5,842 nucleotides of DNA, taken from Candidatus Izemoplasmatales bacterium. GTDB lineage: Bacteria > Bacillota_I > Bacilli_A > Izemoplasmatales > Hujiaoplasmataceae. Positions within the stretch are counted from its first letter, which is position 1, and the number at the start of each line of letters is the position of its first letter. The notes beneath the pieces were generated by a model. It had not been told where the DNA came from. It ran no database searches and saw only the letters and a list, made by a program, of their open reading frames with translations. The translations under genes and the position numbers were made by a program. The DNA is taken from positions 1 to 5,842 of the forward strand of contig JBAZNL010000030.1 of the NCBI GenBank assembly GCA_041649275.1, in the 5' to 3' direction. This document shows, piece after piece, positions 1 through 5,427 of the stretch.

Positions 1-507
1 TTCCACCTCCACGGACGCGTCGACTTCGCGATCGGCACGCTCTCGAAGGCCGTCGGCGTCGTCGGCGGCTACTGCTGTTCGAAGAAGAACGTCAAGGAAT
101 GGCTCCTCCACCGGGGCCGCCCGCTGCTCTTCTCGACGGCGATCCCGCCGGCCTCGGTAGCCGCCGCGATCGAGTCGATCCGGATCCTGTCGACCTCGAC
201 CGAGGCGACGGACAGGCTCTGGGAGAACGCACGCTACTTCAAGGCCGGAATGACCGCCCTCGGCTTCGACATCGGCCGTTCGGAGACCCCGATCACGCCC
301 GTGATGATCGGCGACGAGGCGAAGACGATGGCGTTCTCGAAGAAGCTCCTCGAGGCCGGCGTGTTCGTCTCCGGGATCGTCTTCCCGACGGTGCCGAAGG
401 GCAAGGGACGCCTGCGCGCGATGATCTCGGCCGCGCATACGAAGGAGGACCTCGACTTCGCGCTCGAGGCTTTCCGCCAGGTCGGGAAGGAACTCTCCGT
501 CATCTGA
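1..507 (+). CDS. kbl: Glycine C-acetyltransferase (2-amino-3-ketobutyrate CoA ligase), C-terminal part
   Basis: The reading frame is open from the window edge to a TGA at 505-507, giving the last 168 residues of a PLP-dependent alpha-oxoamine synthase. Known family role: Kbl cleaves 2-amino-3-ketobutyrate with CoA to glycine and acetyl-CoA, the step after threonine dehydrogenase in cytosolic threonine breakdown. Seen here: GTLSKA at window residues 12-17, whose Lys16 should be the PLP Schiff-base lysine, then VGGY, a RPLLFSTAIPP segment and a Bacillus-Kbl-like tail (SETPITPVMIGDE, then IVFPTVPKGKGRLR). About 152 residues follow the lysine, matching the roughly 398-residue E. coli enzyme. The N-terminal half and any tdh partner lie outside the window. 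8-Amino-7-oxononanoate synthase (BioF) is a close paralogue, but the tail fits Kbl better. The Cys-Cys after GGY, where many homologues have small residues such as Val-Ala, is a minor oddity. Confidence 0.9.
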   Translation, partial: FHLHGRVDFAIGTLSKAVGVVGGYCCSKKNVKEWLLHRGRPLLFSTAIPPASVAAAIESIRILSTSTEATDRLWENARYFKAGMTALGFDIGRSETPITPVMIGDEAKTMAFSKKLLEAGVFVSGIVFPTVPKGKGRLRAMISAAHTKEDLDFALEAFRQVGKELSVI

Positions 508-520
508 TCGTCATTCAACT

Positions 521-549
521 AAAACATCGGATCGATTCCGATGTTTTTT
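521..549 (+). terminator. Rho-independent terminator of kbl
   Basis: An 11-bp perfect stem (521-531 with 537-547, AAAACATCGGA paired with its complement) encloses a 5-nt loop (TCGAT). The run of Ts at 544-549 completes the intrinsic terminator. It starts 13 bases after the kbl stop and ends one base before the -35 of the toxin promoter, so it insulates the two units. The A-rich foot of the stem pairs with the T tract and could also serve weakly on the opposite strand. Confidence 0.92.
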
Positions 550-550
550 C

Positions 551-579
551 TTGATTACGTTTTTCGAATATGGTAAAAT
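551..579 (+). promoter_or_regulatory. Extended -10 sigma-A-type promoter for the toxin-antitoxin operon
   Basis: The -35 is TTGATT at 551-556, the spacer is exactly 17 bp, and the -10 is TAAAAT at 574-579 preceded by the TGn extension at 571-573. Transcription would start near 586, leaving a leader of about 18 nt with the Shine-Dalgarno at 590-596. The stretch is AT-rich, unlike the surrounding GC-rich coding DNA. HigA-type antitoxins usually repress their own promoter; TTCGAA (563-568) in the spacer is a short palindrome that could be part of an operator, but no longer clear dyad was found. Confidence 0.8.
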
Positions 580-603
580 GAAATCACTTGGAAGGGTGAG
601 CGG

Positions 604-957
604 ATGCGGATCGTCTACCGAACGAAACAGGATGAACGGCTGTGCTGCGATTTCGCGTACGCCCGTCGGCGATTGGGCGACGATGTCGCAAAACGGCTGA
701 TGAAGGCGATCGACTTCGCCGAAGCCGCCGATGCGCTTGCGGATTTCGTCCACGTCCCGCAGTTCCGCTTCCATCCCCTGAAGCATACGGAAACGCATCG
801 TTTCGCGATCGACCTGGTGAAGACGAGCGGAATGCGCCTGCTCCTGACGGCGCTCGACGGCGACGGGCGTCCCGTCGTCAAGGAGACCGCCCTGGACGTC
901 CTGCTCGTCGAATGCGATTTCGCGGTAGCGGAGGTATCGAACCACTATGAAGAATGA
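604..957 (+). CDS. higB: HigB/RelE-superfamily toxin of a type II toxin-antitoxin system
   Basis: This 117-residue basic protein has the size and layout of HigB-type toxins, which are mRNA interferases that generally cut ribosome-bound messages. Seen here: an N-terminal strand (MRIVYRTK), two helices (about residues 19-46), then the family's beta-sheet core with RFHPLK (55-60), HRFAIDL (65-71), MRLLLTALDGDG (77-88) and a C-terminal EVSNHYE ending. The arginines and histidines of the central segment (Arg55, His57, Lys60, His65, Arg66) are candidate RNA-contacting residues. The start is supported by GGAAGGG at 590-596, 7 nt upstream of the ATG, and by the promoter just before it. The toxin gene comes first and overlaps its antitoxin by 11 bases, the usual higBA order. 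Substrate and activity are inferred from family resemblance only. Confidence 0.82.
   Translation: MRIVYRTKQDERLCCDFAYARRRLGDDVAKRLMKAIDFAEAADALADFVHVPQFRFHPLKHTETHRFAIDLVKTSGMRLLLTALDGDGRPVVKETALDVLLVECDFAVAEVSNHYEE
930..935 (+). promoter_or_regulatory. Ribosome binding site for the antitoxin gene, inside the toxin gene
   Basis: GGAGGT at 930-935 lies 11 nt before the ATG at 947 and is embedded in the last codons of the toxin gene. It is closer to the Shine-Dalgarno consensus than the toxin's own site. This supports the 947 start and would favour higher antitoxin synthesis and coupling to toxin translation. Confidence 0.7.
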
Positions 958-2038
958 AAAAAGAAGACCTGCCTACCACCCGGGTTCCTATGTGGAGGAC
1001 GCGATCGACGCCCTCGGAATGACGCGACACGAGTGCGCGGCGCGGCTCGACATGTCGGACAAGGACCTGAGCGAGCTGATCGGCGGCGATCGGGGACTGA
1101 ACGCCGAGACGGCGCGCAAACTCGGCGCCTTCTTCGGCACGAAGCCGGACGTCTGGGTGCGGCTGCAGAACCAATATGAGATGTACGTCGCGGAACAGGC
1201 GGAGGAATACGGCATCGAATCCGACCGTCCCTTTCTCGACATGCTCGACTACGGATATTTCCGGGATCTCGGCATCGTACCTGAGGCGAAAGGCTGGAAA
1301 GATAGGATCCTGCGGCTTCGCGAAGCGCTCCGGGTCGTACGGCTCGAAACGCTCGCCAAACATGACCTTCTTACGTTATGCCGCCAATCGACGCCGAAGG
1401 AGGGACCCGAAACCATCGTGCCGCGCAACGCCTGGATCACGATCGGGCTCGATCTGGCGGCGCGCAAGGTCACGCCTGCGTTCGAATCCGCCAAGCTGGA
1501 CGAGGCGACGAGGGCATTGCGTCGGTTGACGGTCGCCGACGATGGCGTCGACCACGCGGCCATCGAGGCGATCCTCTCTCCTTGCGGGATCGCCTACGTT
1601 CCGCTGCCGGATCTCGCGAAAGCGAACGTCAACGGCGTCGTCAAGTGGATCGCCGGCGATCGACCTTCCCTGCTCGTCAACGACCGGGGCAAATACATGG
1701 ACATCTTCTGGTTCTCCCTCTTCCATGAGCTCGGGCACGTGCGGCAGATGAAGAGACGGGTGATGATCGTCGACGGACAGGATGAAGAACTCGAACGGGA
1801 TGCGGACGCGTTCGCCCGCGACACCCTGATCCCCGCGACCGCCTACGCGGAGTTCCTTCGCGCCGGATCCATCTCCGAAGCCGCGGTCGTCGCCTTCGCC
1901 GATGCGATCGGCATCGCTCCCGGCATCGTCGTCGGCAGGCTCCAGAAGGAAGGACGTCTGCCGTACTCGCATCTGAACGGGTTACGCAGGAAGACCTCTT
2001 GGAAGTCGTCGGAACCAAGGACACCGATGAACGATTGA
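947..2038 (+). CDS. higA: Antitoxin: HigA-type HTH fused to an ImmA/IrrE zinc metallopeptidase domain
   Basis: This 363-residue protein is several times longer than a plain HigA (about 100 residues). Residues 10-80 form the HigA/XRE-type DNA-binding domain: HPGSYVEDAIDALGM, then a helix-turn-helix around 25-62 and a DVWVRLQNQYE signature at 68-78. A linker of mixed helix follows (85-200). Residues 205-300 are an ImmA/IrrE peptidase domain with the zinc motif HELGH at 260-264 (His260, catalytic Glu261, His264). An acidic stretch ending in DADAFARDTLIP follows, where Glu283 or Asp285 probably supplies the third zinc ligand. Family knowledge: HigA neutralises HigB and represses the operon; ImmA-type peptidases cleave regulators such as phage-type repressors. 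Inferred: the peptidase half may control stability of this or another regulator. The catalytic residues look intact. It overlaps the toxin gene by 11 bases. Confidence 0.88.
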   Translation: MKNEKRRPAYHPGSYVEDAIDALGMTRHECAARLDMSDKDLSELIGGDRGLNAETARKLGAFFGTKPDVWVRLQNQYEMYVAEQAEEYGIESDRPFLDMLDYGYFRDLGIVPEAKGWKDRILRLREALRVVRLETLAKHDLLTLCRQSTPKEGPETIVPRNAWITIGLDLAARKVTPAFESAKLDEATRALRRLTVADDGVDHAAIEAILSPCGIAYVPLPDLAKANVNGVVKWIAGDRPSLLVNDRGKYMDIFWFSLFHELGHVRQMKRRVMIVDGQDEELERDADAFARDTLIPATAYAEFLRAGSISEAAVVAFADAIGIAPGIVVGRLQKEGRLPYSHLNGLRRKTSWKSSEPRTPMND

Positions 2039-2066
2039 GCAGGACGGACGGACCGTCCTGCTTTTT
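2038..2066 (+). terminator. Rho-independent terminator of the toxin-antitoxin operon
   Basis: A perfect 10-bp stem (AGCAGGACGG at 2038-2047 with 2053-2062) closes a 5-nt loop (ACGGA) and ends in a run of five Ts (2062-2066). The stem begins with the last base of the antitoxin TGA stop codon, so termination is tied closely to the end of translation. Confidence 0.93.
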
Positions 2067-2126
2067 GATGGGACGGGTGCGGTGGTGATCGCGTCATGCG
2101 GGCGATGAAGAACCAGGGGAACGCCT

Positions 2127-2258
2127 TGCATGAAGTGTCGGAAACGACTCGTCATATACTGCATAAAGTGTCTTTCGGCCCCATCACCGGTATGTAAAAA
2201 GTTGTATGCACATCTGCTAAATCCCTGCATAAAGTTGCGGTCGGCCGATGGAACGATC
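2127..2258 (+). repeat. Four-unit array of a 13-bp motif on an exact 33-bp period
   Basis: The motif TGCATAAAGTGTC or a close variant begins at 2127 (TGCATGAAGTGTC), 2160 (TGCATAAAGTGTC), 2193 (TGTAAAAAGTTGT) and 2226 (TGCATAAAGTTGC), each exactly 33 bases after the last. The remaining 20 bases of each unit mostly differ. Units 2 and 4 also share TCGGCC at the same offset (2175-2180 and 2241-2246), making 17 of their first 21 positions identical. No clear unit is seen one period upstream (2094) or downstream (2259). Conserved cores at a fixed pitch of about three helical turns suggest protein-binding sites on one DNA face, as in transposon ends, iterons or multi-site operators. Which of these applies cannot be told from the sequence. 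The rest of 2067-2126 shows nothing recognisable. Confidence 0.85.
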
Positions 2259-2263
2259 GCCGA
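2241..2263 (+). other. Hairpin upstream of the terminator, possible attenuator element
   Basis: TCGGC at 2241-2245 plus GAT at 2247-2249 can pair with ATCGCCGA at 2256-2263, with one bulged C and a 6-nt loop. GTCGGC at 2240-2245 could instead pair with GCCGAC at 2271-2276, the rising arm of the following terminator, so the two pairings are mutually exclusive. This is the geometry of an attenuator. It may also be chance in GC-rich DNA, and it overlaps the last repeat unit. Confidence 0.35.
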
Positions 2264-2268
2264 AACAT

Positions 2269-2299
2269 GCGCCGACAATGGCTTCCGTCGGCGCTTTTT
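2269..2299 (+). terminator. Rho-independent terminator directly upstream of ycaQ
   Basis: GCGCCGAC (2269-2276) pairs perfectly with GTCGGCGC (2287-2294) around a 10-nt loop, followed by five Ts at 2295-2299. The toxin-antitoxin operon already has its own terminator 200 bases earlier. This one therefore either ends a separate transcript crossing the repeat array or acts as a leader terminator for the ycaQ operon. Its falling arm occupies the expected -35 region of the next promoter. Confidence 0.82.
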
Positions 2300-2303
2300 C
2301 GTG

Positions 2304-2309
2304 TATAAT
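2304..2309 (+). promoter_or_regulatory. -10 box of a likely promoter for the ycaQ operon
   Basis: A perfect TATAAT lies 30 bases before the ycaQ ATG, with an expected start near 2316 and a leader of about 24 nt. No good -35 is present at 15-19 bp spacing (the best is TTCCGT at 2283-2288) and there is no TGn extension. Either the promoter needs an activator or the box is weaker than it looks. Confidence 0.6.
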
Positions 2310-2326
2310 GTAGATAACGTCAATGC

Positions 2327-2332
2327 AGGGAG
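2327..2332 (+). promoter_or_regulatory. Ribosome binding site fixing the ycaQ start
   Basis: AGGGAG at 2327-2332 sits 7 nt before the ATG at 2340. The frame remains open upstream to 2109 and offers an ATG at 2130, but that start would translate through the repeat array and a terminator. The site here decides for 2340. Confidence 0.75.
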
Positions 2333-2339
2333 CGACCCG

Positions 2340-3518
2340 ATGGAACCGAACCTCTTCACGAAGGCGGAAGCCCGCCGCTTCATCCTGCTCAAACAGGGAC
2401 TGCTCGGTCCCACGCGGTACGTAGGAAAACAGGGCGTCCTCGACTACGTCAGGGCTGCCGGATGCATCCAGTTCGATCCCGTCGACGTCTGCGGGATGAA
2501 CGCCGACCTGGTCCTCCAGGCGCGCGTCAAAGGCTACCGGAAGGAACACCTCCAGGAGCTGCTTTATAAGGATCGCCTCCTCTACGACCATTTCGACAAG
2601 CAGATGTCGGTGATCCCGACCGAAGACTACCCGGCCTTCTTTCGGAACCGCAGGCATATCCGCCAGTGGGGGCGCGTGAGCGAGACGATCGACGCCGTCG
2701 CGCCGAAGATCCGCGACCTTTCCGCCGGGAAGGAATCCTTCTCGACCAAGTCCTTCGACCTCGGGCGGGCGGACTGGTACTGGGGCGAGACCTCGCTCTC
2801 GCGGGCCACGCTCGAGGCGATGTACTATTCCGGTGAACTGCTGATCCATCACAAGGAAGGCAAGATCCGCCACTTCGCCCCGGCGGAGAACCTGATTCCG
2901 AAGGCCCTCCTCGACGCCCCCGACCCGCATCCGGACGAGGCGTCCTACCACGCCTGGCGGGTGCTCCGCCGCGTCGGCGCCGTCGGCCTCCTCTGGGACA
3001 AGGGTCCCGAGGCCTATCTGATGATCGGCGGCCTCACCGCCGCGAAGCGGAGGGAAGCCTTCGCCCGGCTTCTGGAAGAGGGGTCCGTCGTTCCCGCTTC
3101 CGTGGAGGGACTCAAGGATGCGTTCTATCTGAAGACGGAAGACCTGCCGCTCGCGACCCTCGCGAAGGAGGAACGACGCTATCCGAAGAAGGCGACCCTG
3201 GTCGCCCCGCTCGACGCGATGATCTGGGACCGGAATCTGATCCGCGCGATCTTCGGCTTCGACTACGTCTGGGAGATCTACACGCCGCCGGGAAAGATGA
3301 AGTACGCCCATTACGCCCTCCCGCTCCTCTACGGCGAAACCTTCGTCGGGCGGGTGGAACTGCGCACCCTCCGCAAGGAGGACGTCCTTTCCGTGAAGAA
3401 CGTCTGGCTCGAGGACGGATTCAAGCCGACGCAGGCGTTTCAGACGGCGCTAACGTCCTGTTTCGAACGCTTCGCGGCCTTCTCCGGACTGTCGGCCGTC
3501 CGGATCGAAGAGCACTAG
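2340..3518 (+). CDS. ycaQ: YcaQ-family winged-helix DNA glycosylase (interstrand crosslink repair type)
   Basis: From the ATG at 2340 the product is 392 residues, close to the roughly 410 of E. coli YcaQ (AlkX). Known role: YcaQ/AlkZ enzymes (HTH_42 fold) excise bulky N-alkylated bases and unhook interstrand crosslinks in DNA. Seen here: GCIQFDPVDV around residues 41-50 carries the Gln44-Phe-Asp46 pattern of the catalytic Q-hydrophobic-D motif, which marks the YcaQ branch rather than the QxQ of AlkZ. The C-terminal block TLVAPLDAMIWDR (286-298), FGFDYVWEIYTPPGKMKYAHYALPLLYG (305-332 in full) and VGRVELRT (336-343) is the family signature. It is the first gene of the downstream string, and its stop TAG at 3516-3518 overlaps the AGGAGG of the next gene. 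The true substrate is not known. Confidence 0.9.
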   Translation: MEPNLFTKAEARRFILLKQGLLGPTRYVGKQGVLDYVRAAGCIQFDPVDVCGMNADLVLQARVKGYRKEHLQELLYKDRLLYDHFDKQMSVIPTEDYPAFFRNRRHIRQWGRVSETIDAVAPKIRDLSAGKESFSTKSFDLGRADWYWGETSLSRATLEAMYYSGELLIHHKEGKIRHFAPAENLIPKALLDAPDPHPDEASYHAWRVLRRVGAVGLLWDKGPEAYLMIGGLTAAKRREAFARLLEEGSVVPASVEGLKDAFYLKTEDLPLATLAKEERRYPKKATLVAPLDAMIWDRNLIRAIFGFDYVWEIYTPPGKMKYAHYALPLLYGETFVGRVELRTLRKEDVLSVKNVWLEDGFKPTQAFQTALTSCFERFAAFSGLSAVRIEEH

Positions 3519-3527
3519 GAGGACCCC

Positions 3528-4232
3528 ATGGACCTGTACCGCGACTTCTCCGACCACTACGATCTCATCTTCCCCGTCGACCGCCCGACGGTCGCCTTCC
3601 TTTCGAAGAGTTTCCGCAAGGGGCGCGTCCTCGACCTCGGCTGCGCCACCGGCGGACACGTCCTCGCGCTCCGCGCCCTCGGCTACCGCGCCGACGGGAT
3701 CGACCTCGACGAACGCATGGTCGACATCGCGAGGAAGAAGGCGCTTCAGGCGGGATCGCCCGCGACCTTCGGCGCATCCGACATCCGCTCGCTCTCGTCG
3801 GTCTCCCTCTACGAGGGCGTCTACTGCATCGGGAACACCCTCGTCCATCTCTCCTCCGAAGCCGAGATCGGCGTGATGATCCGGCGGATGTATTCATCCC
3901 TCGTCGACGGCGGATCCGCCGTCGTCCAGATCGTGAACTACGACCGCATCCTCGATCAAAGGATCACCGCCCTCCCGCCGATCAAAAACCAGGGACGCAC
4001 GTTCACCCGGAACTACGTCCTCGAGGACGGCCGCGTCCGTTTTCAAACGCGTCTCACCTATGAAGACCAGGTCTACGAGGCGGACACGCCGCTCTTCCCG
4101 CTGCGCGCGCGTTCCCTCGAACGCATGATGAGGGACGCGGGCTTCACGAACGTCGTCCTGTACGGCGGCTTCGACGGCCGGCCGTTCGATCCGGCGACGT
4201 CGTTCGCACTGATCGCGAAAGGAACGAAATGA
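3528..4232 (+). CDS. Class I SAM-dependent methyltransferase
   Basis: This 234-residue cytosolic protein has the Rossmann-type methyltransferase fold. Motif I is VLDLGCATGGH at residues 34-44, which binds S-adenosylmethionine. An acidic residue after strand 2 (GIDLDERM, Asp59 or Asp61) should hold the ribose. Motif II is ASDIRSL (83-89, Asp85), and the IGNTLVHL segment (101-108) takes the place of the usual post-motif strand. The C-terminal part (155-232) forms a small sheet ending in ERMMRDAGFTNVVLYGGFDG, typical of Methyltransf_25/11-type enzymes acting on small molecules. No feature identifies the methyl acceptor. AGGAGG (3517-3522), 5 nt upstream, is nearly consensus and overlaps the ycaQ stop codon. 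The gap to ycaQ is 9 bases, so co-transcription is very likely. Confidence 0.9.
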   Translation: MDLYRDFSDHYDLIFPVDRPTVAFLSKSFRKGRVLDLGCATGGHVLALRALGYRADGIDLDERMVDIARKKALQAGSPATFGASDIRSLSSVSLYEGVYCIGNTLVHLSSEAEIGVMIRRMYSSLVDGGSAVVQIVNYDRILDQRITALPPIKNQGRTFTRNYVLEDGRVRFQTRLTYEDQVYEADTPLFPLRARSLERMMRDAGFTNVVLYGGFDGRPFDPATSFALIAKGTK

Positions 4233-4879
4233 TGGACAACAGAAGCATCCGGATCACCTACCGCATCCTCCTCATCCTCGGCTCCACGCTCGGCGTCTGG
4301 CTCCTGATCCGGGAGACCGAAGACGTGACGGCTTCGTTTTCCTATTTCACGACGCAGTCGAACGTCCTCTGCGTCCTCCTGTTCGGTTGGCTCGTCGTCC
4401 GCGACCTCATGAAGAAGGACGGCGAACCGGCATGGCTTCCCCTCCTCAAGGGGCAGACGACCGTCGGGATCGTCCTCACCGGAATCGTGTTCAACGTCAT
4501 GCTCCGTCCGTTCATCGGCGACGGGGGGTCGTACGACCCGACGTCGCTCAAGGACTTCCTCGTGCACGTATCGACGCCGGTCCTTTCGCTTCTCGACTAT
4601 TTCCTCTTCGACCGCAAGGGGCGGTTCACGGTCTTCCAGCCGCTGTACTGGACGGCGTTTCCGATCCTGTACTGGGTCTACACGATCGTCTACGCCGCGC
4701 TCGGCGGGACCTTCTGGCTGAGCGAGGACGCCGTCTCGGCGTATCCGTACTTCTTCATGGACGTGTCGACCTACGGACCGCTTCCGATCGTCGTCGTCGC
4801 GCTGTTCGTGGTCCTGATCGGCTACGGGCTCTTCTGGACCGACCGGGGACTCGCCCGCCGGGCGGAGGCGAAGCGATGA
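4229..4879 (+). CDS. Pr6Pr-type six-helix membrane protein
   Basis: This 216-residue protein has six predicted membrane helices (about 9-27, 43-60, 76-94, 108-126, 138-158, 184-203) and a basic C-terminus, so it sits in the cytoplasmic membrane. Conserved-looking motifs are YFTTQSNVL (39-47), LRPF (92-95), LVHVSTPVLSLLDYFLFD (111-128) and AYPYFFMDVSTYG (171-183), which I recognise as the Pr6Pr family. That family resembles eukaryotic AIG1/ADTRP (FAR-17a-like) proteins, which are lipid hydrolases with a conserved Thr and His; Thr41/42 and His113 could be the counterparts, but this is inference. The start is ATGATG: the first ATG (4229) overlaps the methyltransferase TGA, while the second (4232) is 8 nt from AAAGGA (4218-4223) and may be the real one. 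No bacterial function is established to my knowledge. Confidence 0.8.
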   Translation: MMDNRSIRITYRILLILGSTLGVWLLIRETEDVTASFSYFTTQSNVLCVLLFGWLVVRDLMKKDGEPAWLPLLKGQTTVGIVLTGIVFNVMLRPFIGDGGSYDPTSLKDFLVHVSTPVLSLLDYFLFDRKGRFTVFQPLYWTAFPILYWVYTIVYAALGGTFWLSEDAVSAYPYFFMDVSTYGPLPIVVVALFVVLIGYGLFWTDRGLARRAEAKR

Positions 4880-5427
4880 TTCCCTCATCGCCCGTCCCGC
4901 TCGAGAAGGAGAACTACCGCGGCGTGAAGCTGCCGGTGTCGTACGCGACGACCGGTGCCTTCAGGGTTGCGGTCGACGCGACGGAGGATGCGGCGTCGTT
5001 CCGAATGACTTTGACACCGTTCGACGAACCCCGGCTCAAGGAATACGAGATGGAACTCTATCCGCCGTACTTCGGGAACGTCGAAGCCTATGGGATCTTC
5101 GACGGCGAGATTCTCGCCGGCTGCGTGGAAATCGCCGAAGAGACCTGGAGCCGGCGCCTCCGGATCACCGAACTCTGGGTCGAGGAACATCGCAGGCTTC
5201 GGGGACTCGGCGGAACCCTGCTCGAGTTCGCGAAGATGAAGGCCGTCGAGAAGGGCTGCCGTCTGGCGATCCTCGAGACGCAGACGTGCAACCTCGCGGC
5301 GATCGCGCTCTACCGGAAGCACGGCTTCACGTTCATCGGACTCGATACGACGTGCTATACGGACGCGGACGTCGAAAACGACGAGGTCCGCGTCGAGATG
5401 GGCTGGAAGACGGGGGTGGCGGGATGA
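4876..5427 (+). CDS. GNAT N-acetyltransferase, streptothricin-acetyltransferase-like
   Basis: This 183-residue protein is a GCN5-type acetyltransferase using acetyl-CoA. The last 100 residues carry the fold: ITELWVEE (97-104), the pyrophosphate-binding R-x-x-G-x-G at Arg107-Gly112, an alpha3 helix, LAILETQ (130-136), and NLAAIALYRKHGF (139-151). The pattern LETQ-x2-N, LYRKHGF, then GLDTTCY resembles Sat4/SatA streptothricin acetyltransferases, but RimI-like protein acetyltransferases share parts of it, so the substrate is open. The start ATG at 4876 overlaps the preceding TGA (ATGA) and has GGAGG at 4864-4868, 7 nt upstream. The frame is also open far upstream, but that part only shadows the membrane-protein gene. 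The overlap implies coupled translation in one operon. Confidence 0.88.
   Translation: MIPSSPVPLEKENYRGVKLPVSYATTGAFRVAVDATEDAASFRMTLTPFDEPRLKEYEMELYPPYFGNVEAYGIFDGEILAGCVEIAEETWSRRLRITELWVEEHRRLRGLGGTLLEFAKMKAVEKGCRLAILETQTCNLAAIALYRKHGFTFIGLDTTCYTDADVENDEVRVEMGWKTGVAG

Noticed and set aside
99..554. Plus-strand open frame over the kbl end and its terminator
   Set aside because: It is Arg/Asp/Pro-rich, out of frame with kbl and runs through the terminator; kbl explains the region.
1376..1972. Minus-strand open frame opposite the antitoxin gene
   Set aside because: The plus strand carries a coherent HTH-peptidase protein with HELGH; the antisense product shows no domain.
2127..2258. CRISPR array
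   Set aside because: The conserved part is only about 13 bp and degenerate, the intervals are about 20 bp, there are only four units, and no cas genes are present.
2217..3311. Long minus-strand open frame opposite ycaQ
   Set aside because: It is the complement of a well-supported gene, with low-complexity Gly/Glu/Arg/Val-rich composition and no recognisable domain; such frames are common opposite GC-rich genes.
2130..3518. Longer ycaQ product starting at 2130
   Set aside because: The extra 70 residues are encoded by the repeat array and an intrinsic terminator, while 2340 has a well-placed AGGGAG and begins a protein of normal YcaQ length.
4387..4875. N-terminal extension of the acetyltransferase overlapping the membrane-protein gene
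   Set aside because: The upstream part is Arg/Pro-rich out-of-frame reading of the Pr6Pr gene. The ATG at 4876 has GGAGG 7 nt upstream and an ATGA overlap.
4073..4888. Minus-strand open frame opposite the methyltransferase and membrane-protein genes
   Set aside because: It is extremely rich in Glu, Asp and Arg with no motifs, as expected from antisense reading of GC-rich codons.
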